A stretch of 64,000 nucleotides of DNA from Oryzomonas sagensis (GTDB lineage Bacteria; Desulfobacterota; Desulfuromonadia; Geobacterales; Pseudopelobacteraceae): the NCBI RefSeq assembly GCF_008802355.1, contig NZ_VZRA01000001.1:1568571-1632570 (forward strand), in the 5' to 3' direction. Of the stretch, positions 53,351 to 62,709 are shown piece after piece. The translations under genes were made by a program, and so were the position numbers. The stretch's first letter is position 1; each line of letters opens with the position of its first letter. Under the pieces are notes generated by a model, which saw only the letters and a list, made by a program, of their open reading frames with translations, made no database searches and had not been told where the DNA came from.

Positions 53351-53985
53351 GGGACGTGTTCCTTGACGCCGCCGAAGCTCAGGCGGTGGACCGGTGAAGG
53401 GCCGAGTTGGCGGATTGCCGCAAGATGGGCGGCGCTGCCGTACCCCTTATGGCCGGCAAAGCCGTAGCCGGGGTACATGACATCCAGTTTCCGCATCAGG
53501 CGGTCGCGGGTGACCTTGGCGATGATCGAGGCTGCGGCGATGGAGAGACTGAGGGAGTCCCCCTTTTTGACGGTTTTCTGGGGGAGGGCGGAGTCGATCC
53601 GGGTGATTCCGTCGATCAGGATGAAATCGGGCCGGGGGGAGAGGGCGGAGACCGCTTCCAACATGGCATGGCGGGTGGCTTGGAGGATATTGATCCGGTC
53701 GATCAGCTCCGGGCTGCCCATGCCGACGCCGATGGCGAGGGCCTGGGCCTGGATGACATCGAAAAGGCGTTCGCGGGTTTTCGGAGAAAGTTTCTTCGAG
53801 TCATCGACCCCGGGGATGCGCAGCCCTTCGGGAAGCATGACCGCCGCCGCAACCACGGGACCGGCCAGGGGGCCGCGCCCCGCCTCGTCAACCCCGGCAA
53901 TCATGGCAAACCCCCGACTGCGGGCGTGCTGCTCCAGGGCCAGGGTGTCCAGAGGGGGGACGGGAAACAGTTCGGTTTGTCGCAT
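53335..53985 (-). CDS. rnhB: Ribonuclease HII
   Basis: RNase HII removes ribonucleotides from DNA and RNA of hybrids. The 216-residue protein has the active-site motif GVDEAGRGPLAG, KLSPKTRERL, ILIDG and the C-terminal HKGYGSAAH segment. It lies after the rplS terminator, in the conserved rplS-rnhB order. Confidence 0.96.
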   Translation of the reverse strand: MRQTELFPVPPLDTLALEQHARSRGFAMIAGVDEAGRGPLAGPVVAAAVMLPEGLRIPGVDDSKKLSPKTRERLFDVIQAQALAIGVGMGSPELIDRINILQATRHAMLEAVSALSPRPDFILIDGITRIDSALPQKTVKKGDSLSLSIAAASIIAKVTRDRLMRKLDVMYPGYGFAGHKGYGSAAHLAAIRQLGPSPVHRLSFGGVKEHVPCPSS

Positions 53986-54000
53986 GGTTGGTCCCTGGAA

Positions 54001-54033
54001 CCGAAAAAGCCCCGCTGAGCGGGGCTTTTTCGG
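54001..54033 (-). terminator. Terminator between rplS and rnhB
   Basis: A perfect 15-bp palindromic stem (54001-54015 with 54019-54033) and a 3-base loop carry A and T runs on both sides, so it can function on either strand. Here it follows rplS by 12 bases and may lower rnhB expression. Confidence 0.9.
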
Positions 54034-54044
54034 TTCGTTTCTTC

Positions 54045-54401
54045 TCAGGCTCCGGCGATGTATTTCTTCTCGCGGATGCGGGCCGCCTTGCCGCGCAGAT
54101 TGCGCAGGTAGTACAGCTTGGCGCGGCGGACGTGGCCACGGGTCACGATCTCGATGGCCTCGATGCTGGGGGAGTGCAGCGGGAACACCCTCTCCACGCC
54201 GATGCCGTTGGAAATCTTGCGGACCGTGAAGGACTCGCGGATGCCGCCGTTCTGGCGGGCGATCACCACGCCCTGATAGGCCTGGAGACGACGTTTGTCG
54301 CCTTCGACGATCGCAACCTGTACCTTGACCGTATCCCCGACCTTGAAGGGGGGGATGTTTTTCTTCATTTGTTCGAATTCCAGAGTATCGATGGTGTTCA
54401 T
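54045..54401 (-). CDS. rplS: 50S ribosomal protein L19
   Basis: L19 lies at the 30S-50S interface. The 118-residue protein has [28 protein letters not shown] and [11 protein letters not shown]. It ends the ffh-rpsP-khpA-rimM-trmD-rplS operon and is followed by a strong terminator. Confidence 0.98.
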   Translation of the reverse strand: MNTIDTLEFEQMKKNIPPFKVGDTVKVQVAIVEGDKRRLQAYQGVVIARQNGGIRESFTVRKISNGIGVERVFPLHSPSIEAIEIVTRGHVRRAKLYYLRNLRGKAARIREKKYIAGA

Positions 54402-54416
54402 GAGTGCCTTCCTCCT

Positions 54417-54998
54417 CTATGTATCTGCTTCCTGGTAAAGTGCCTCTTGTTGTGTTCCCCTCAGGCGGTCGAGCATGATGGCCGCCGCCGAACGGACCGA
54501 GAGGTGGTTATAGGATCCTGCACCCGCGATGGGTTCAAGAACATGATCTGCCGCAATAAAGCATTCATCCGTCAGCCCCCAGCCGGTACCCAGAAGAAGC
54601 AGGTACGGTTGGTCGGCCTCGGCCAGCATCTGTCGGAAGGCCGGAAAGGAAATGCTGTCCGGCCGCCGTGCCGCCCCGGTGATGATCGTCTTGACCGGCT
54701 TGGCAAATCCGGCCTGGAGATCGTCGACGGCCGTTTTCAGGTCCGTGCAGATCCGGACGATACCGAGCGCCTCGCGGCGGTCCGGGTTGTAGTCCGCTCC
54801 CCACCCTTCCTGCCAGTGGCCGGTGATCCGTTCCGCCAGGCTCCGCTGTTCGGCGGACGGGGTCACGATATAAAAGCGCTCCAGTCCAAAGGTACGCGAT
54901 GAACGGGCGATATCGTGCAGATCCAGGTTGGTCAGGGCGGTGGTCACCACCTCGCGCCGCTTGTTGTAAGCCGGGTAGTGCAGCAGCGCGATCGCCAT
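54417..54998 (-). CDS. SPOUT-type RNA methyltransferase domain protein
   Basis: The 193-residue protein resembles the SPOUT RNA methyltransferase that sits between trmD and rplS in many delta-proteobacteria. It has IALLHYPAYNKRREVV, FYIVTPSAEQ, and the knot region LLLGTGWGLTDE and SYNHLSVRSAAAIMLDRL. The RNA target is not known. ATG 54998 is chosen because AGGG lies 5 bases upstream. It starts 10 bases after trmD. Confidence 0.87.
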   Translation of the reverse strand: MAIALLHYPAYNKRREVVTTALTNLDLHDIARSSRTFGLERFYIVTPSAEQRSLAERITGHWQEGWGADYNPDRREALGIVRICTDLKTAVDDLQAGFAKPVKTIITGAARRPDSISFPAFRQMLAEADQPYLLLLGTGWGLTDECFIAADHVLEPIAGAGSYNHLSVRSAAAIMLDRLRGTQQEALYQEADT

Positions 54999-55008
54999 GT
55001 TGGCCCTG

Positions 55009-55755
55009 TCAGCAGCCACAGGCGCCGTCTTCCCGTTCAATCTCGGCCAGCAATGCGCGATCTTCCTTGTTCAGGGCGATGTCCTCCAGCAGGTCCGGCC
55101 GGAGTGAGCGCGTTTTGCGCAGCGATTCGCGCCGCCGCCATTTTCTGATCAGCTCGTGGTTGCCGGACAGGAGCACCTCCGGCACCTTGATGCCGGCGAA
55201 TTCCGGCGGGCGTGTGTACTGGGGATACTCCAGAAGGCCGTCGCAGAACGAGTCGGTTTCGGCCGATTCGTCGCTGCCGAGCACGCCGGGCACAAGCCGC
55301 GTCACGGTATCCACGATGGCCATGGCGGCGATTTCGCCCCCGGAAAGGACATAATCGCCCAAGGAGATATCATCATCCACGTACAACTGGCGGATGCGCT
55401 CGTCGATCCCTTCATAGCGACCGCAGACGATGATCAAACCGTCGCTTCCGGCCAGTTCCGCAGCCACCCGGTGGGTGAGGCGTCTCCCCTGGGGGGAGGT
55501 CATAACCACCGTCGAGGCGGGCCGGCGGGCCTTGACCGCTTCGATGCAGGCGGCCAGAGGTTCCACCTTCATGACCATGCCGGCGCCGCCGCCATAGGGC
55601 GCGTCATCGGCGGTCTGGTGCCGGTCGGTGGCCCAATCGCGGATGTTGTGCAACGCAATCTCAATGAGCTGTTTGTCTTTCCCTCTCCTGATGATGCTCT
55701 CGTCGAACGGACCGGCGAACATCCCGGGGAAGAGGGTCAATATATCGAAAATCAT
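55009..55755 (-). CDS. trmD: tRNA (guanine-N1)-methyltransferase
   Basis: TrmD makes m1G37 in tRNA, which protects the reading frame. The 248-residue protein has [34 protein letters not shown] and LSGGEIAAM of the SPOUT knot. Its start overlaps the rimM stop by 4 bases. Confidence 0.97.
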   Translation of the reverse strand: MIFDILTLFPGMFAGPFDESIIRRGKDKQLIEIALHNIRDWATDRHQTADDAPYGGGAGMVMKVEPLAACIEAVKARRPASTVVMTSPQGRRLTHRVAAELAGSDGLIIVCGRYEGIDERIRQLYVDDDISLGDYVLSGGEIAAMAIVDTVTRLVPGVLGSDESAETDSFCDGLLEYPQYTRPPEFAGIKVPEVLLSGNHELIRKWRRRESLRKTRSLRPDLLEDIALNKEDRALLAEIEREDGACGC

Positions 55756-56276
55756 AAATCCAGAAGCCCGTCCATTGGGGTGATGACCATGGTGCCGCCT
55801 GCCAGATCAACGGAGCTGATCACGGAGGCTACCGCCGGGATCAGGTACTCCTGCTTCTCCTTGCGTACCACATAGACGTCGTTGCTTCCGGTTTCGAAGA
55901 TGTCGGCCAGCGTACCGAGTTCGATCCCGTCGACCGTCACGACCCGAAGGCCGAGCAAGTCGCACCAGTAATACTCGTCATCTTCCGGTTCCGGCAACTG
56001 ACTGCGCCGGAGACACAACTCGCTCCCCACCAGAGGCAGCACCTGGTCGATACTGTCGAAATCCCTCAGGCTGAGGATGAAACCGGCGCTGTGCGGCTTT
56101 ACACCCTTGACGCCGAATTGCCGCAGCGTCGTGCCGTCAGGGCTTCTCAGGGTGATGTTCCGCGCAGCGCCCAGGCTCTCAAGGTTGCCCGAATAGGAGT
56201 AGACCTTGAGATGTCCCTTGATCCCATGGGTCCCGCTGATCTTGCCCACGGTAATCAGTTCGTCCGGATCGCCCAT
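55752..56276 (-). CDS. rimM: Ribosome maturation factor RimM
   Basis: RimM aids 30S assembly near the head of 16S rRNA. The 174-residue protein has [17 protein letters not shown] at the start and a PRC-barrel C-terminal domain ([21 protein letters not shown]). It overlaps khpA by one base and trmD by four. Confidence 0.96.
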   Translation of the reverse strand: MGDPDELITVGKISGTHGIKGHLKVYSYSGNLESLGAARNITLRSPDGTTLRQFGVKGVKPHSAGFILSLRDFDSIDQVLPLVGSELCLRRSQLPEPEDDEYYWCDLLGLRVVTVDGIELGTLADIFETGSNDVYVVRKEKQEYLIPAVASVISSVDLAGGTMVITPMDGLLDL

Positions 56277-56506
56277 TATTCTACGATTTTGAGGATAGCC
56301 TTCTTGTTGTCCTTGGTGGACACGGCATTGAGGATCGTGCGGATCGCCTTGGCAGTGCGGCCTTCCTTGCCGATGATACGCCCCATGTCCTCTTTGGCGA
56401 CGGTCAGTTTGATGACCAAGGTATCCTCTTCCGTTTCCTCGGCCGCCTTGACCTGAGTCGGATCGTCAACCAATGCCTTTGCGATGGTTTCAACAAGTGC
56501 TTTCAT
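56276..56506 (-). CDS. khpA: KH-domain RNA-binding protein
   Basis: The 76-residue protein is the small KH-domain protein (YlqC/KhpA) normally encoded between rpsP and rimM. The GXXG loop is seen as RIIGKEGRTAKAIR. In Gram-positive relatives it pairs with KhpB to bind RNA; here that partner is not in the window. Confidence 0.94.
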   Translation of the reverse strand: MKALVETIAKALVDDPTQVKAAEETEEDTLVIKLTVAKEDMGRIIGKEGRTAKAIRTILNAVSTKDNKKAILKIVE

Positions 56507-56560
56507 GTCGGTATCCTCTGCTCATGTAGAATCGCCGGCGGACCGGGGTGGATACACTCG

Positions 56561-56827
56561 CTATGCCGTCGGAGCTGCCGCCTTGCCCAGAACGCCGGCA
56601 TTCTTGAGAAGCTGGCGGACGGTTTCGGTCGGTTGTGCGCCCTTTTCAAGCCAGGCCTGGGCCTTTTCCACGTTCAGCTTGATGGCTGCCGGATTTTTGG
56701 TGGGATCGTAGGTCCCCACGTTTTCAATGAAGCTCCCGTCCCTGCGGCTGCGCTCGTCGGCTACAACTACCTGGTAGAAAGGTCTTTTCTTTGCGCCTGC
56801 GCGTGCAAGCCTGATCTTGACTGCCAT
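56561..56827 (-). CDS. rpsP: 30S ribosomal protein S16
   Basis: S16 is an early 30S assembly protein. The 88-residue sequence starts [19 protein letters not shown] and has NVGTYDP. It lies 60 bases after ffh, in the standard order. Confidence 0.98.
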   Translation of the reverse strand: MAVKIRLARAGAKKRPFYQVVVADERSRRDGSFIENVGTYDPTKNPAAIKLNVEKAQAWLEKGAQPTETVRQLLKNAGVLGKAAAPTA

Positions 56828-56887
56828 TGTGATTCCTCCTGATTCTTTCTTCTGCGAAGTTAAGTAAAACCGTAATGCGATTGTTGT

Positions 56888-58249
56888 CTAGCCGAACGGA
56901 AGCATGCCCTTGCCAAGCCCCCCCATACCCTTGAGGAGCCCCTTGGGGCCGAGTTTCTGGAGCTGTTTGACCACCTTCTGCGCCTCGGTAAAGCGCTTGA
57001 GCAGTTGGTTGACCTCCTGCACGGTGGTGCCGCTCCCCTTGGCGATCCGCAGGCGCCTGCTGCCGTTGATGATACCGTGATTGGCCCGCTCGCCCGGCGT
57101 CATGGAGCGGATAATCGCCTCGATCCGCTTCATTTCGTTCTCGCTGGGCTGGGCCCCCTGCATCTGCTTCATCATCTTGCCCATGCCGGGGATCATCCCC
57201 ATGAGCGATTCCAGCGAACCCATCTTCTTGATCTGCTGGAGCTGGGCCAGGAAATCTTCCAGGTCGAACTGGTTCTTCTTCAGTTTCTGCTGGAGCCGGG
57301 CAGTCTCTTTTTCGTCAAAGACCGACTGGGCTTTCTCCACCAGCGTGAGGACATCGCCCATGCCCAGGATGCGCGACACGAGGCGATCGGCGTGGAACAC
57401 CTCCAGGGCGTCGAGTTTTTCACCCAGGCCGACGAACTTGACCGGTTTGCCGGTAACCGCCTTGACGGAAAGGGCGGCGCCACCTTTGGCGTCGCCGTCC
57501 AGCTTGGTCAGGACCACGCCGGTGATGTCCAACCGCTCGTTGAAGCCGCCGGCAACGTTGACGGCCTCCTGGCCGGTCATGGCGTCCGCGACGAAGAGGA
57601 TCTCCAGGGGCAGAACAGCTGCCTTGATCTCGGCCAGTTCGTTCATCAGAAAATCGTCGATCTGGTGCCGTCCGGCAGTATCGAGGATAACCGTGTCGAA
57701 ACCGTTCAATTCGGCGAAGCGCATGGCGGCCGAACAGATGTCGACCGGCTTCTGGTCGGCCGAGGAGTTGAAGACCTCAAGGCCGAGCTGTCTGCCGACG
57801 GTGGCAAGCTGTTCGATGGCGGCCGGGCGGTAGACGTCGGCCGGGACCAGCAACGGCCGGCGTTTCAGATTCTTCAGGTGCCGGCCCAGTTTGCCGCAGG
57901 TGGTAGTCTTGCCCGCACCCTGAAGGCCGACCATCATGATCGCCACCGGCGGCTTGGCCGCCAGGTTGAGGCCATTGTCCTCGTTGCCGCCCATGACGGC
58001 CACCAGTTCGTCGTGGACGATCTTGATGACCTGTTGGCCCGGCGTCAGGCTCTGCACGACTTCGGTGCCGACCGCCTTGACGCGTACGCTCTCGACAAAG
58101 TCCTTGACGACCTTGAAGTTGACATCAGCCTCGAGGAGCGCCAGGCGGACCTCCCGCAGCGCCTCCTTGATATTGTCCTCGGTCATTACCCCCTGGCCGC
58201 GGAGCTTTTTGAAGACCGATTCAAGTTTTTCCGAAAGGCTGTCAAACAT
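56888..58249 (-). CDS. ffh: Signal recognition particle protein Ffh
   Basis: Ffh binds SRP RNA and signal peptides and delivers nascent membrane proteins to FtsY. The 453-residue protein has the N-domain helices, the GTPase P-loop GLQGAGKTTTCGKL, DTAGRH, TKLDGDAKGG, and a Met-rich M domain (MIPGMGKMMKQMQG) with a short Gly/Leu tail. It opens the ribosomal/tRNA modification operon and has its own promoter. Confidence 0.98.
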   Translation of the reverse strand: MFDSLSEKLESVFKKLRGQGVMTEDNIKEALREVRLALLEADVNFKVVKDFVESVRVKAVGTEVVQSLTPGQQVIKIVHDELVAVMGGNEDNGLNLAAKPPVAIMMVGLQGAGKTTTCGKLGRHLKNLKRRPLLVPADVYRPAAIEQLATVGRQLGLEVFNSSADQKPVDICSAAMRFAELNGFDTVILDTAGRHQIDDFLMNELAEIKAAVLPLEILFVADAMTGQEAVNVAGGFNERLDITGVVLTKLDGDAKGGAALSVKAVTGKPVKFVGLGEKLDALEVFHADRLVSRILGMGDVLTLVEKAQSVFDEKETARLQQKLKKNQFDLEDFLAQLQQIKKMGSLESLMGMIPGMGKMMKQMQGAQPSENEMKRIEAIIRSMTPGERANHGIINGSRRLRIAKGSGTTVQEVNQLLKRFTEAQKVVKQLQKLGPKGLLKGMGGLGKGMLPFG

Positions 58250-58295
58250 CGTCGTTGCATCGTCTCATGGTACGGAATATTCCAAAAGGGGTTTA

Positions 58296-58324
58296 CTATA
58301 AAGTAGCCTTTAGAGAACTGTCAA
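58296..58324 (-). promoter_or_regulatory. Promoter for the ffh-rplS operon
   Basis: TTGACA (58319-58324) and TTATAG (58296-58301) are 17 bp apart on the minus strand, just after the yedF stop, giving a leader of about 40 bases. Confidence 0.7.
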
Positions 58325-58337
58325 GAACTATTTGTTT

Positions 58338-58916
58338 TTAAAGCCGTATTGCCTGTCCCGCCGAAAGCAGGCTTTCCGCGATGGTAAGCATGTTTGTGGT
58401 GCCGCCGGCCCTCAGCTTGTCCTTGCGTTTGAAGAAGTCCAGGCAGAGGCCGCAGGAGAGAATTTCCACCCCCATGCCCCCCAGCTTTTCCAGCGCCTCC
58501 AGCACATCCGAACCTTCCGTGGTCAGGAGCACCCCGGTGTTGAGGAAGAGCATGCGCGCCGGGAGTTCGCCCGTTTCCAGCAAGGTGTGGATGAAGTTCT
58601 TCATCAGCAGGCGCCCCAATTCCTCCGGGCCGTCCCCCAGGCGGTCGGATGTGATCAAGAGCACCCGTTCGCCGGTGACGGCAGTGGTCGCCGCTTTCTG
58701 CGCCGGTTCGCCGCTGGAGACGATGGTCAGGGCCCAGCCGGCGCCGTCCCGCTCTTCACTCACTTGACAGCCGCGATTGCGGGCAAAGCGGGTCACGTTC
58801 TCCCGCGGTGCGCCGTCGTCCAGCAGGACCCGCAGCTCCGTATGCTCCTCCAACGCCTTCTTCACCGTAATCACCGGGGCCGGGCAGGCCAGGTTCCTGC
58901 AGTCGATGGTAGTCAT
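58338..58916 (-). CDS. yedF: YedF-type sulfurtransferase-like protein linked to selenium metabolism
   Basis: The 192-residue protein has an N-terminal TusA-like domain with the carrier Cys11 in NLACPAP and a C-terminal DsrE-like domain (residues about 80-192, ILSCGLCLDFF with two cysteines). This two-domain protein is often found with selenium genes and beside DUF3343, which is the next gene here. Selenide or sulfur transfer is the proposed role. ATG 58916 is the first with family-like sequence. Confidence 0.9.
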   Translation of the reverse strand: MTTIDCRNLACPAPVITVKKALEEHTELRVLLDDGAPRENVTRFARNRGCQVSEERDGAGWALTIVSSGEPAQKAATTAVTGERVLLITSDRLGDGPEELGRLLMKNFIHTLLETGELPARMLFLNTGVLLTTEGSDVLEALEKLGGMGVEILSCGLCLDFFKRKDKLRAGGTTNMLTIAESLLSAGQAIRL

Positions 58917-58932
58917 TTCTTTCCGTACCTCT

Positions 58933-59235
58933 CTATAAAATAGTCGGGGGCTCGTTTGCCTCGTTAACCCAAAAGGTAACGAACTCTCCCCCCATGTATT
59001 GGCTGACAAAGGCCGGCAGCAGGCTCTCCCGCTCCAGTATCCGCATGATTTCCTCCCGCGCCTCCTCGCTGAAGCGCAAGGCCAGCCCGCAGTCGGTCTG
59101 GAGCTGACGGGGGGCGGGTATGAGCAGCACCGGCAGCCCGAGGGCCTTGAGCACGCCTTCGGCCTTCATGACCCGGTGGCCGGAATTGAATACCGCCAGT
59201 AACTGTCCCTCCTGCACCATAAGGCGTTTCTCCAT
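58933..59235 (-). CDS. DUF3343 family protein
   Basis: The 100-residue protein matches the DUF3343 pattern: LLAVFNSGHRVMKAEGVLK, then PVLLIPAPRQLQTDCGLALRF. Such proteins usually accompany YedF and are tied to putative selenium delivery. The invariant Cys lies in TDCGLA. It is directly upstream of yedF with a 16-base gap. Confidence 0.88.
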   Translation of the reverse strand: MEKRLMVQEGQLLAVFNSGHRVMKAEGVLKALGLPVLLIPAPRQLQTDCGLALRFSEEAREEIMRILERESLLPAFVSQYMGGEFVTFWVNEANEPPTIL

Positions 59236-59263
59236 CTCCCCATCCTGTTAGAACATAAGCGGA

Positions 59264-59292
59264 TTGACAAACTGTAGACGAATTTCTACTAT
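59264..59292 (+). promoter_or_regulatory. Promoter for the membrane-protein/DUF721 pair
   Basis: TTGACA (59264-59269) and TACTAT (59287-59292) are 17 bp apart, with transcription starting close to the AAAGGAG ribosome site of the gene at 59311. Confidence 0.7.
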
Positions 59293-59310
59293 GCTTGAAA
59301 GGAGTTGTTC

Positions 59311-59568
59311 ATGCAAGAGTCTTTGACAGTTGTGCTGGTGGTTTGTGTGGCGTTCCTTTCCAGTATTCCCTGCGGGTATTTGCGCCAGAATTACAAAAAA
59401 TATTCATTCATGTGGTTTTTGCTCATCCACGTTTCGATTCCCATTATTGCCCTGCTGCGTATCTCGGCCGGCCTCAGTTGGCGCGTCATCCCCCTGACCC
59501 TGGGCGGGGCGGTGGCCGGCCAGATTACGGGTGGTATCATCAACCGGCGGAGAAAGCAAAATGGCTAG
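59311..59568 (+). CDS. Small membrane protein of unknown function
   Basis: The 85-residue protein has hydrophobic spans at about residues 3-21, 33-49 and 55-73 separated by short basic loops, and a basic C terminus (NRRRKQNG). AAAGGAG precedes the ATG. Its end overlaps the DUF721 gene by 8 bases. Family not recognised; similar small proteins often belong to the uncharacterised inner-membrane set. Confidence 0.75.
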   Translation: MQESLTVVLVVCVAFLSSIPCGYLRQNYKKYSFMWFLLIHVSIPIIALLRISAGLSWRVIPLTLGGAVAGQITGGIINRRRKQNG

Positions 59569-60046
59569 ACGGACGCGGATGCGCTTCCCCCAACTCCTGC
59601 CGGACTTGCTCAAAAAACAGATAGCGGGGCTCGGATTGGCCGAACGGCTGCGGGAGGTGGAGATCTGGCGTCTCTGGCCCGAGGTGGTCGGCCCGACGGT
59701 GGCCTCGCGGGCGCAACCGCTGCGGATCATCAACGGCACCCTGACCGTTGCCGTGTCGAGCGCCGCCTGGATGCAGGAGTTGCGGTTCCTCACCGCCATG
59801 ATGAAGCAGAAGCTCAACGATCGACTTGGGGCGGAACTGATCAAGGAAATCGTCCTCCGGCCCGGTACGTTTAAAAAGAATAGCGAACCTGTCGATGATG
59901 ACGAGCCGGCGCCCCTGAACGTTCTGAGCGAACAACAAAAGGCGTTCATTGCCGAACAGGCGGCCGGTATTGTCGACCCTGAAACCCGTGAGGCCTTTGT
60001 GGACCTGATGACGACCTCGTTCGAACGGGGGCGCTCGCGTTCCTGA
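59561..60046 (+). CDS. DUF721 family protein
   Basis: The 161-residue protein has the DUF721 core: LRFPQLLP-like start, IWRLWPEVVGPTVASRAQPLRI and TLTVAVSSAAWMQELRF. This domain is shared with DciA, a helicase-loader-like protein in many bacteria without DnaC. The tail is short and polar. ATG 59561 has a GGAG site upstream. Confidence 0.82.
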   Translation: MARRTRMRFPQLLPDLLKKQIAGLGLAERLREVEIWRLWPEVVGPTVASRAQPLRIINGTLTVAVSSAAWMQELRFLTAMMKQKLNDRLGAELIKEIVLRPGTFKKNSEPVDDDEPAPLNVLSEQQKAFIAEQAAGIVDPETREAFVDLMTTSFERGRSRS

Positions 60047-60068
60047 CGGCAAGCACGTGGAATCCGGA

Positions 60069-60127
60069 AAACCAGGCAGCCCCGGTTTTCGTGAGTTTCT
60101 CACCGTGGTCCGGGGCTGTCTGGTTTT
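60069..60127. terminator. Bidirectional terminator between the DUF721 gene and ettA
   Basis: A long stem (60069-60085 with 60110-60126, one mismatch) encloses a second hairpin GTGAG/CTCAC. T runs follow on both strands. It serves the convergent genes ending at 60046 and 60152. Confidence 0.85.
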
Positions 60128-60151
60128 TGATCGAAACCGTGGTGTCGAGGG

Positions 60152-61831
60152 TCAGGCCCTGGTCAACTGACGGTATTTGATGCGGTGCGGCTGCTCCGCC
60201 GCCGCGCCCAGCCGCTTCCTGCGGTCCTCTTCGTATTCCGAATAGTTGCCGTCGAAGAACACCACGCTGGAATCTCCCTCGAAGGCCAGGATGTGGGTGG
60301 CGATACGGTCCAGGAACCAGCGGTCATGGCTGATGACCACGGCGCAGCCGGCGAAGTTCTCCAGCGCCTCCTCCAGGGCGCGCATGGTGTTCACGTCCAG
60401 GTCGTTGGTCGGTTCGTCCAGAAGGATCACATTGGCCCCGCTCTTGAGCATCTTGGCCAGGTGCACCCGGTTGCGCTCACCGCCGGAGAGCATGCCCACC
60501 TTCTTCTGCTGGTCCGCACCGGAAAAGTTGAAGCGCGACACGTAGGCCCGTGAGTTGACCGCCACCTTGCCGAGCTGGACGGTATCCTGCCCCTCGGAGA
60601 TCTCCTCCCAGATGTTTTTGTCCGGGTTCAGGGCGCCGCGGCTCTGGTCCACGTAGGCCAACTGCACGGTGTCGCCGATGCGGAACGAGCCGCTGTCGGG
60701 CTGCTCCTGACCGGTGATCATGCGGAACAGGGTCGTCTTGCCGGCGCCGTTGGGGCCGATGATCCCCACGATGCCGCCCCGGGGGAGCCGGAAGTTCATC
60801 GCTTCGAACAGCAAACGGTCGCCGAACCCCTTGGCCACGTTGTCCGCCTCGATGACGATGTCCCCCAGGCGCTGCCCTGGCGGGATGTAGATCTCCAGGT
60901 CTTTGGCCTGTTTTTCGCTTTCCTGGGCCACCAACTGCTCATAGGCGCTGATGCGGGCCTGGGACTTGGCGTGGCGTCCCTTGGGGGACATCCTGATCCA
61001 CTCCAGTTCCCGTTGCAGGGTCTTCTGGCGATCGCTCTCCTGTTTTTCCTCCTGGGCCAGGCGGTTCTGCTTCTGCTCCAGCCAGGATGAGTAGTTGCCC
61101 TTCCAGGGGATGCCCTCGCCCCGGTCCAGCTCCAGAATCCACCCGGCCACATTGTCCAGAAAATAGCGGTCATGGGTCACGGCGATGACGGTGCCGGCAT
61201 AGTTGTGCAGGTGATGCTCCAGCCAGGCTACGGTTTCGGCGTCCAGGTGGTTGGTCGGCTCGTCCAGGAGCAGGATGTCCGGTTTCTTCAGGAGCAACCG
61301 GCAGAGCGCCACGCGGCGTTTCTCGCCGCCGGAGAGCACCTGGACCGGCGTGTCTCCCGGCGGGCAGCGCAGGGCATCCATGGCCATCTCCAGGCGGCTG
61401 TCCAGGTCCCAGGCGTCCAGGTGGTCCAGTTTCTCCTGCAGGGTGGCCTGGCGTTCGCACAACTTTTCGAAGTCGGCGTCCGGCTCGGAGAACTTGTCGG
61501 TGATGGCGTTGAACTCGGCCAAAAGGTCTACCGTTTCCTGGACCCCCTCCTCCACCACCTGGCGCACGGTCTTGGCCTCGTCCAGGTGCGGTTCCTGCTC
61601 CAGGTAGCCCACGGTGTAGCCGGGGGAGAGCACCGCCTGGCCGTTGAAATCCTTGTCCACGCCGGCCATGATCCTGAGCAGGGAACTCTTGCCCGAACCG
61701 TTCAGGCCCAGCACGCCGATTTTGGCACCGTAGAAGTAGGAGAGGGATATGTCCTTGATGACCGGCTTTTTGTCGTAAAACTTGCTGACCCGCATCATCG
61801 AGTAAATGATTTTAGTAACTTCCTGTGCCAC
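60152..61831 (-). CDS. ettA: Energy-dependent translational throttle protein EttA
   Basis: EttA is an ABC-F protein that binds the ribosomal E site and gates translation according to ADP/ATP. The 559-residue protein has two ABC domains: GLNGSGKS (42-49) with LSGGEKRR, and GPNGAGKT with LSGGERNR; between them the linker and the arm insertion typical of EttA. Start is GTG at 61831 with GGAG 7 bases upstream. Confidence 0.96.
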   Translation of the reverse strand: MAQEVTKIIYSMMRVSKFYDKKPVIKDISLSYFYGAKIGVLGLNGSGKSSLLRIMAGVDKDFNGQAVLSPGYTVGYLEQEPHLDEAKTVRQVVEEGVQETVDLLAEFNAITDKFSEPDADFEKLCERQATLQEKLDHLDAWDLDSRLEMAMDALRCPPGDTPVQVLSGGEKRRVALCRLLLKKPDILLLDEPTNHLDAETVAWLEHHLHNYAGTVIAVTHDRYFLDNVAGWILELDRGEGIPWKGNYSSWLEQKQNRLAQEEKQESDRQKTLQRELEWIRMSPKGRHAKSQARISAYEQLVAQESEKQAKDLEIYIPPGQRLGDIVIEADNVAKGFGDRLLFEAMNFRLPRGGIVGIIGPNGAGKTTLFRMITGQEQPDSGSFRIGDTVQLAYVDQSRGALNPDKNIWEEISEGQDTVQLGKVAVNSRAYVSRFNFSGADQQKKVGMLSGGERNRVHLAKMLKSGANVILLDEPTNDLDVNTMRALEEALENFAGCAVVISHDRWFLDRIATHILAFEGDSSVVFFDGNYSEYEEDRRKRLGAAAEQPHRIKYRQLTRA

Positions 61832-61867
61832 GCGCAGTCTCCTTTGGGAACCGAAATGTCACATCCT

Positions 61868-61895
61868 TTTACACGCCGCTTGTGACGACTGTCAA
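61868..61895 (-). promoter_or_regulatory. Promoter for ettA
   Basis: TTGACA (61890-61895) and TGTAAA (61868-61873) are 16 bp apart on the minus strand. It is divergent from the promoter of the ferritin-like gene. Confidence 0.55.
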
Positions 61896-61924
61896 CCGCT
61901 TTGGATTTTTCCGCCGGCAATCGC

Positions 61925-61952
61925 TTGACAAATGAGAGGCAATAGGTAGTGT
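61925..61952 (+). promoter_or_regulatory. Promoter for the second ferritin-like gene
   Basis: TTGACA (61925-61930) and TAGTGT (61947-61952) are 16 bp apart, with about 55 bases of leader to the ATG at 62015. The -10 is weak. Confidence 0.5.
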
Positions 61953-62014
61953 TTATGTCTATCCGGCGGCAGGTGCCGGCAGTATCAGAATCCAGGGAGA
62001 GGAGAGCGGATATC

Positions 62015-62506
62015 ATGAGTATTAACGTTCAGGAGGCCGTCAAACGTTCAATTCAGACCGAAAAGAACGCCATGAATTTTTACCAGGTGGGTGCCAAACA
62101 GATGAGGGACACGGCGGCCCGCCGGACATTCGAAGTTCTGGCACGGGAAGAACGGGAGCATGCCGGGCAATTTTACCGGATATATGATGGCAAGGATATC
62201 CCGTCCCTGGACCAGTTCCTTGATACTCCCCCCGACAATGAATCGAGCTGGATGGCGTCGATCTCCCGGCTCATCGACGAGGATTTTACCGAGCAAAAGG
62301 CTCTGGAGTTGGCCATGGAGCGGGAGCAAAACCTGGAGCAGACCCTTTTGGAAACAGCGGCAAAGGTCAACGACTCCGGGGTGCGGGCGGTGTACGAACT
62401 GAATGCCAAGGAAACCCACAATCACTACCTGATGATCGAGTCCGAATATGCGCGTGTCATGGGTATGGTGCATGAAACCGATATGGACACGTATGTGAGA
62501 GAATAG
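62015..62506 (+). CDS. Ferritin-like domain protein (rubrerythrin family), second copy
   Basis: The 163-residue protein is a ferritin-like four-helix domain with ligand patterns QTEKNAMNFY, AREEREHAG, AMEREQNLE and AKETHNH. It has no rubredoxin domain. Role in iron or peroxide handling is inferred. AGGAG lies about 10 bases upstream of ATG 62015. It is only distantly similar to the gene at 47247. Confidence 0.9.
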   Translation: MSINVQEAVKRSIQTEKNAMNFYQVGAKQMRDTAARRTFEVLAREEREHAGQFYRIYDGKDIPSLDQFLDTPPDNESSWMASISRLIDEDFTEQKALELAMEREQNLEQTLLETAAKVNDSGVRAVYELNAKETHNHYLMIESEYARVMGMVHETDMDTYVRE

Positions 62507-62531
62507 CCGCCTGATTTTTTGCAAGCTGCGG

Positions 62532-62566
62532 CAAAGCCCATTCATCCGGCGGTTGAATGGGCTTTG
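62532..62566 (+). terminator. Terminator after the second ferritin-like gene
   Basis: A perfect 13-bp stem (62532-62544 with 62554-62566) has a 9-base loop. The following T run is short (TTG), so efficiency is uncertain. Confidence 0.6.
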
Positions 62567-62709
62567 TTGCAACTGGCGCTGTACATCGCTCCGGCGGCAT
62601 ATTATTATGCGGATCGCATCCAGGCGCGGGTCAGGTGGCGTATCGGGCTAAAGGTTTCGATGGCCGATGCCGATCAGGAGAAGTAGCAGGCAGGGACGGG
62701 AGGGCTACC

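Noticed and set aside
62557..62686. Possible short plus-strand frame ending in MADADQEK before the gene at 62710
   Set aside because: It has no ATG or ribosome site at its beginning and overlaps a terminator hairpin; residue pattern alone is not enough.
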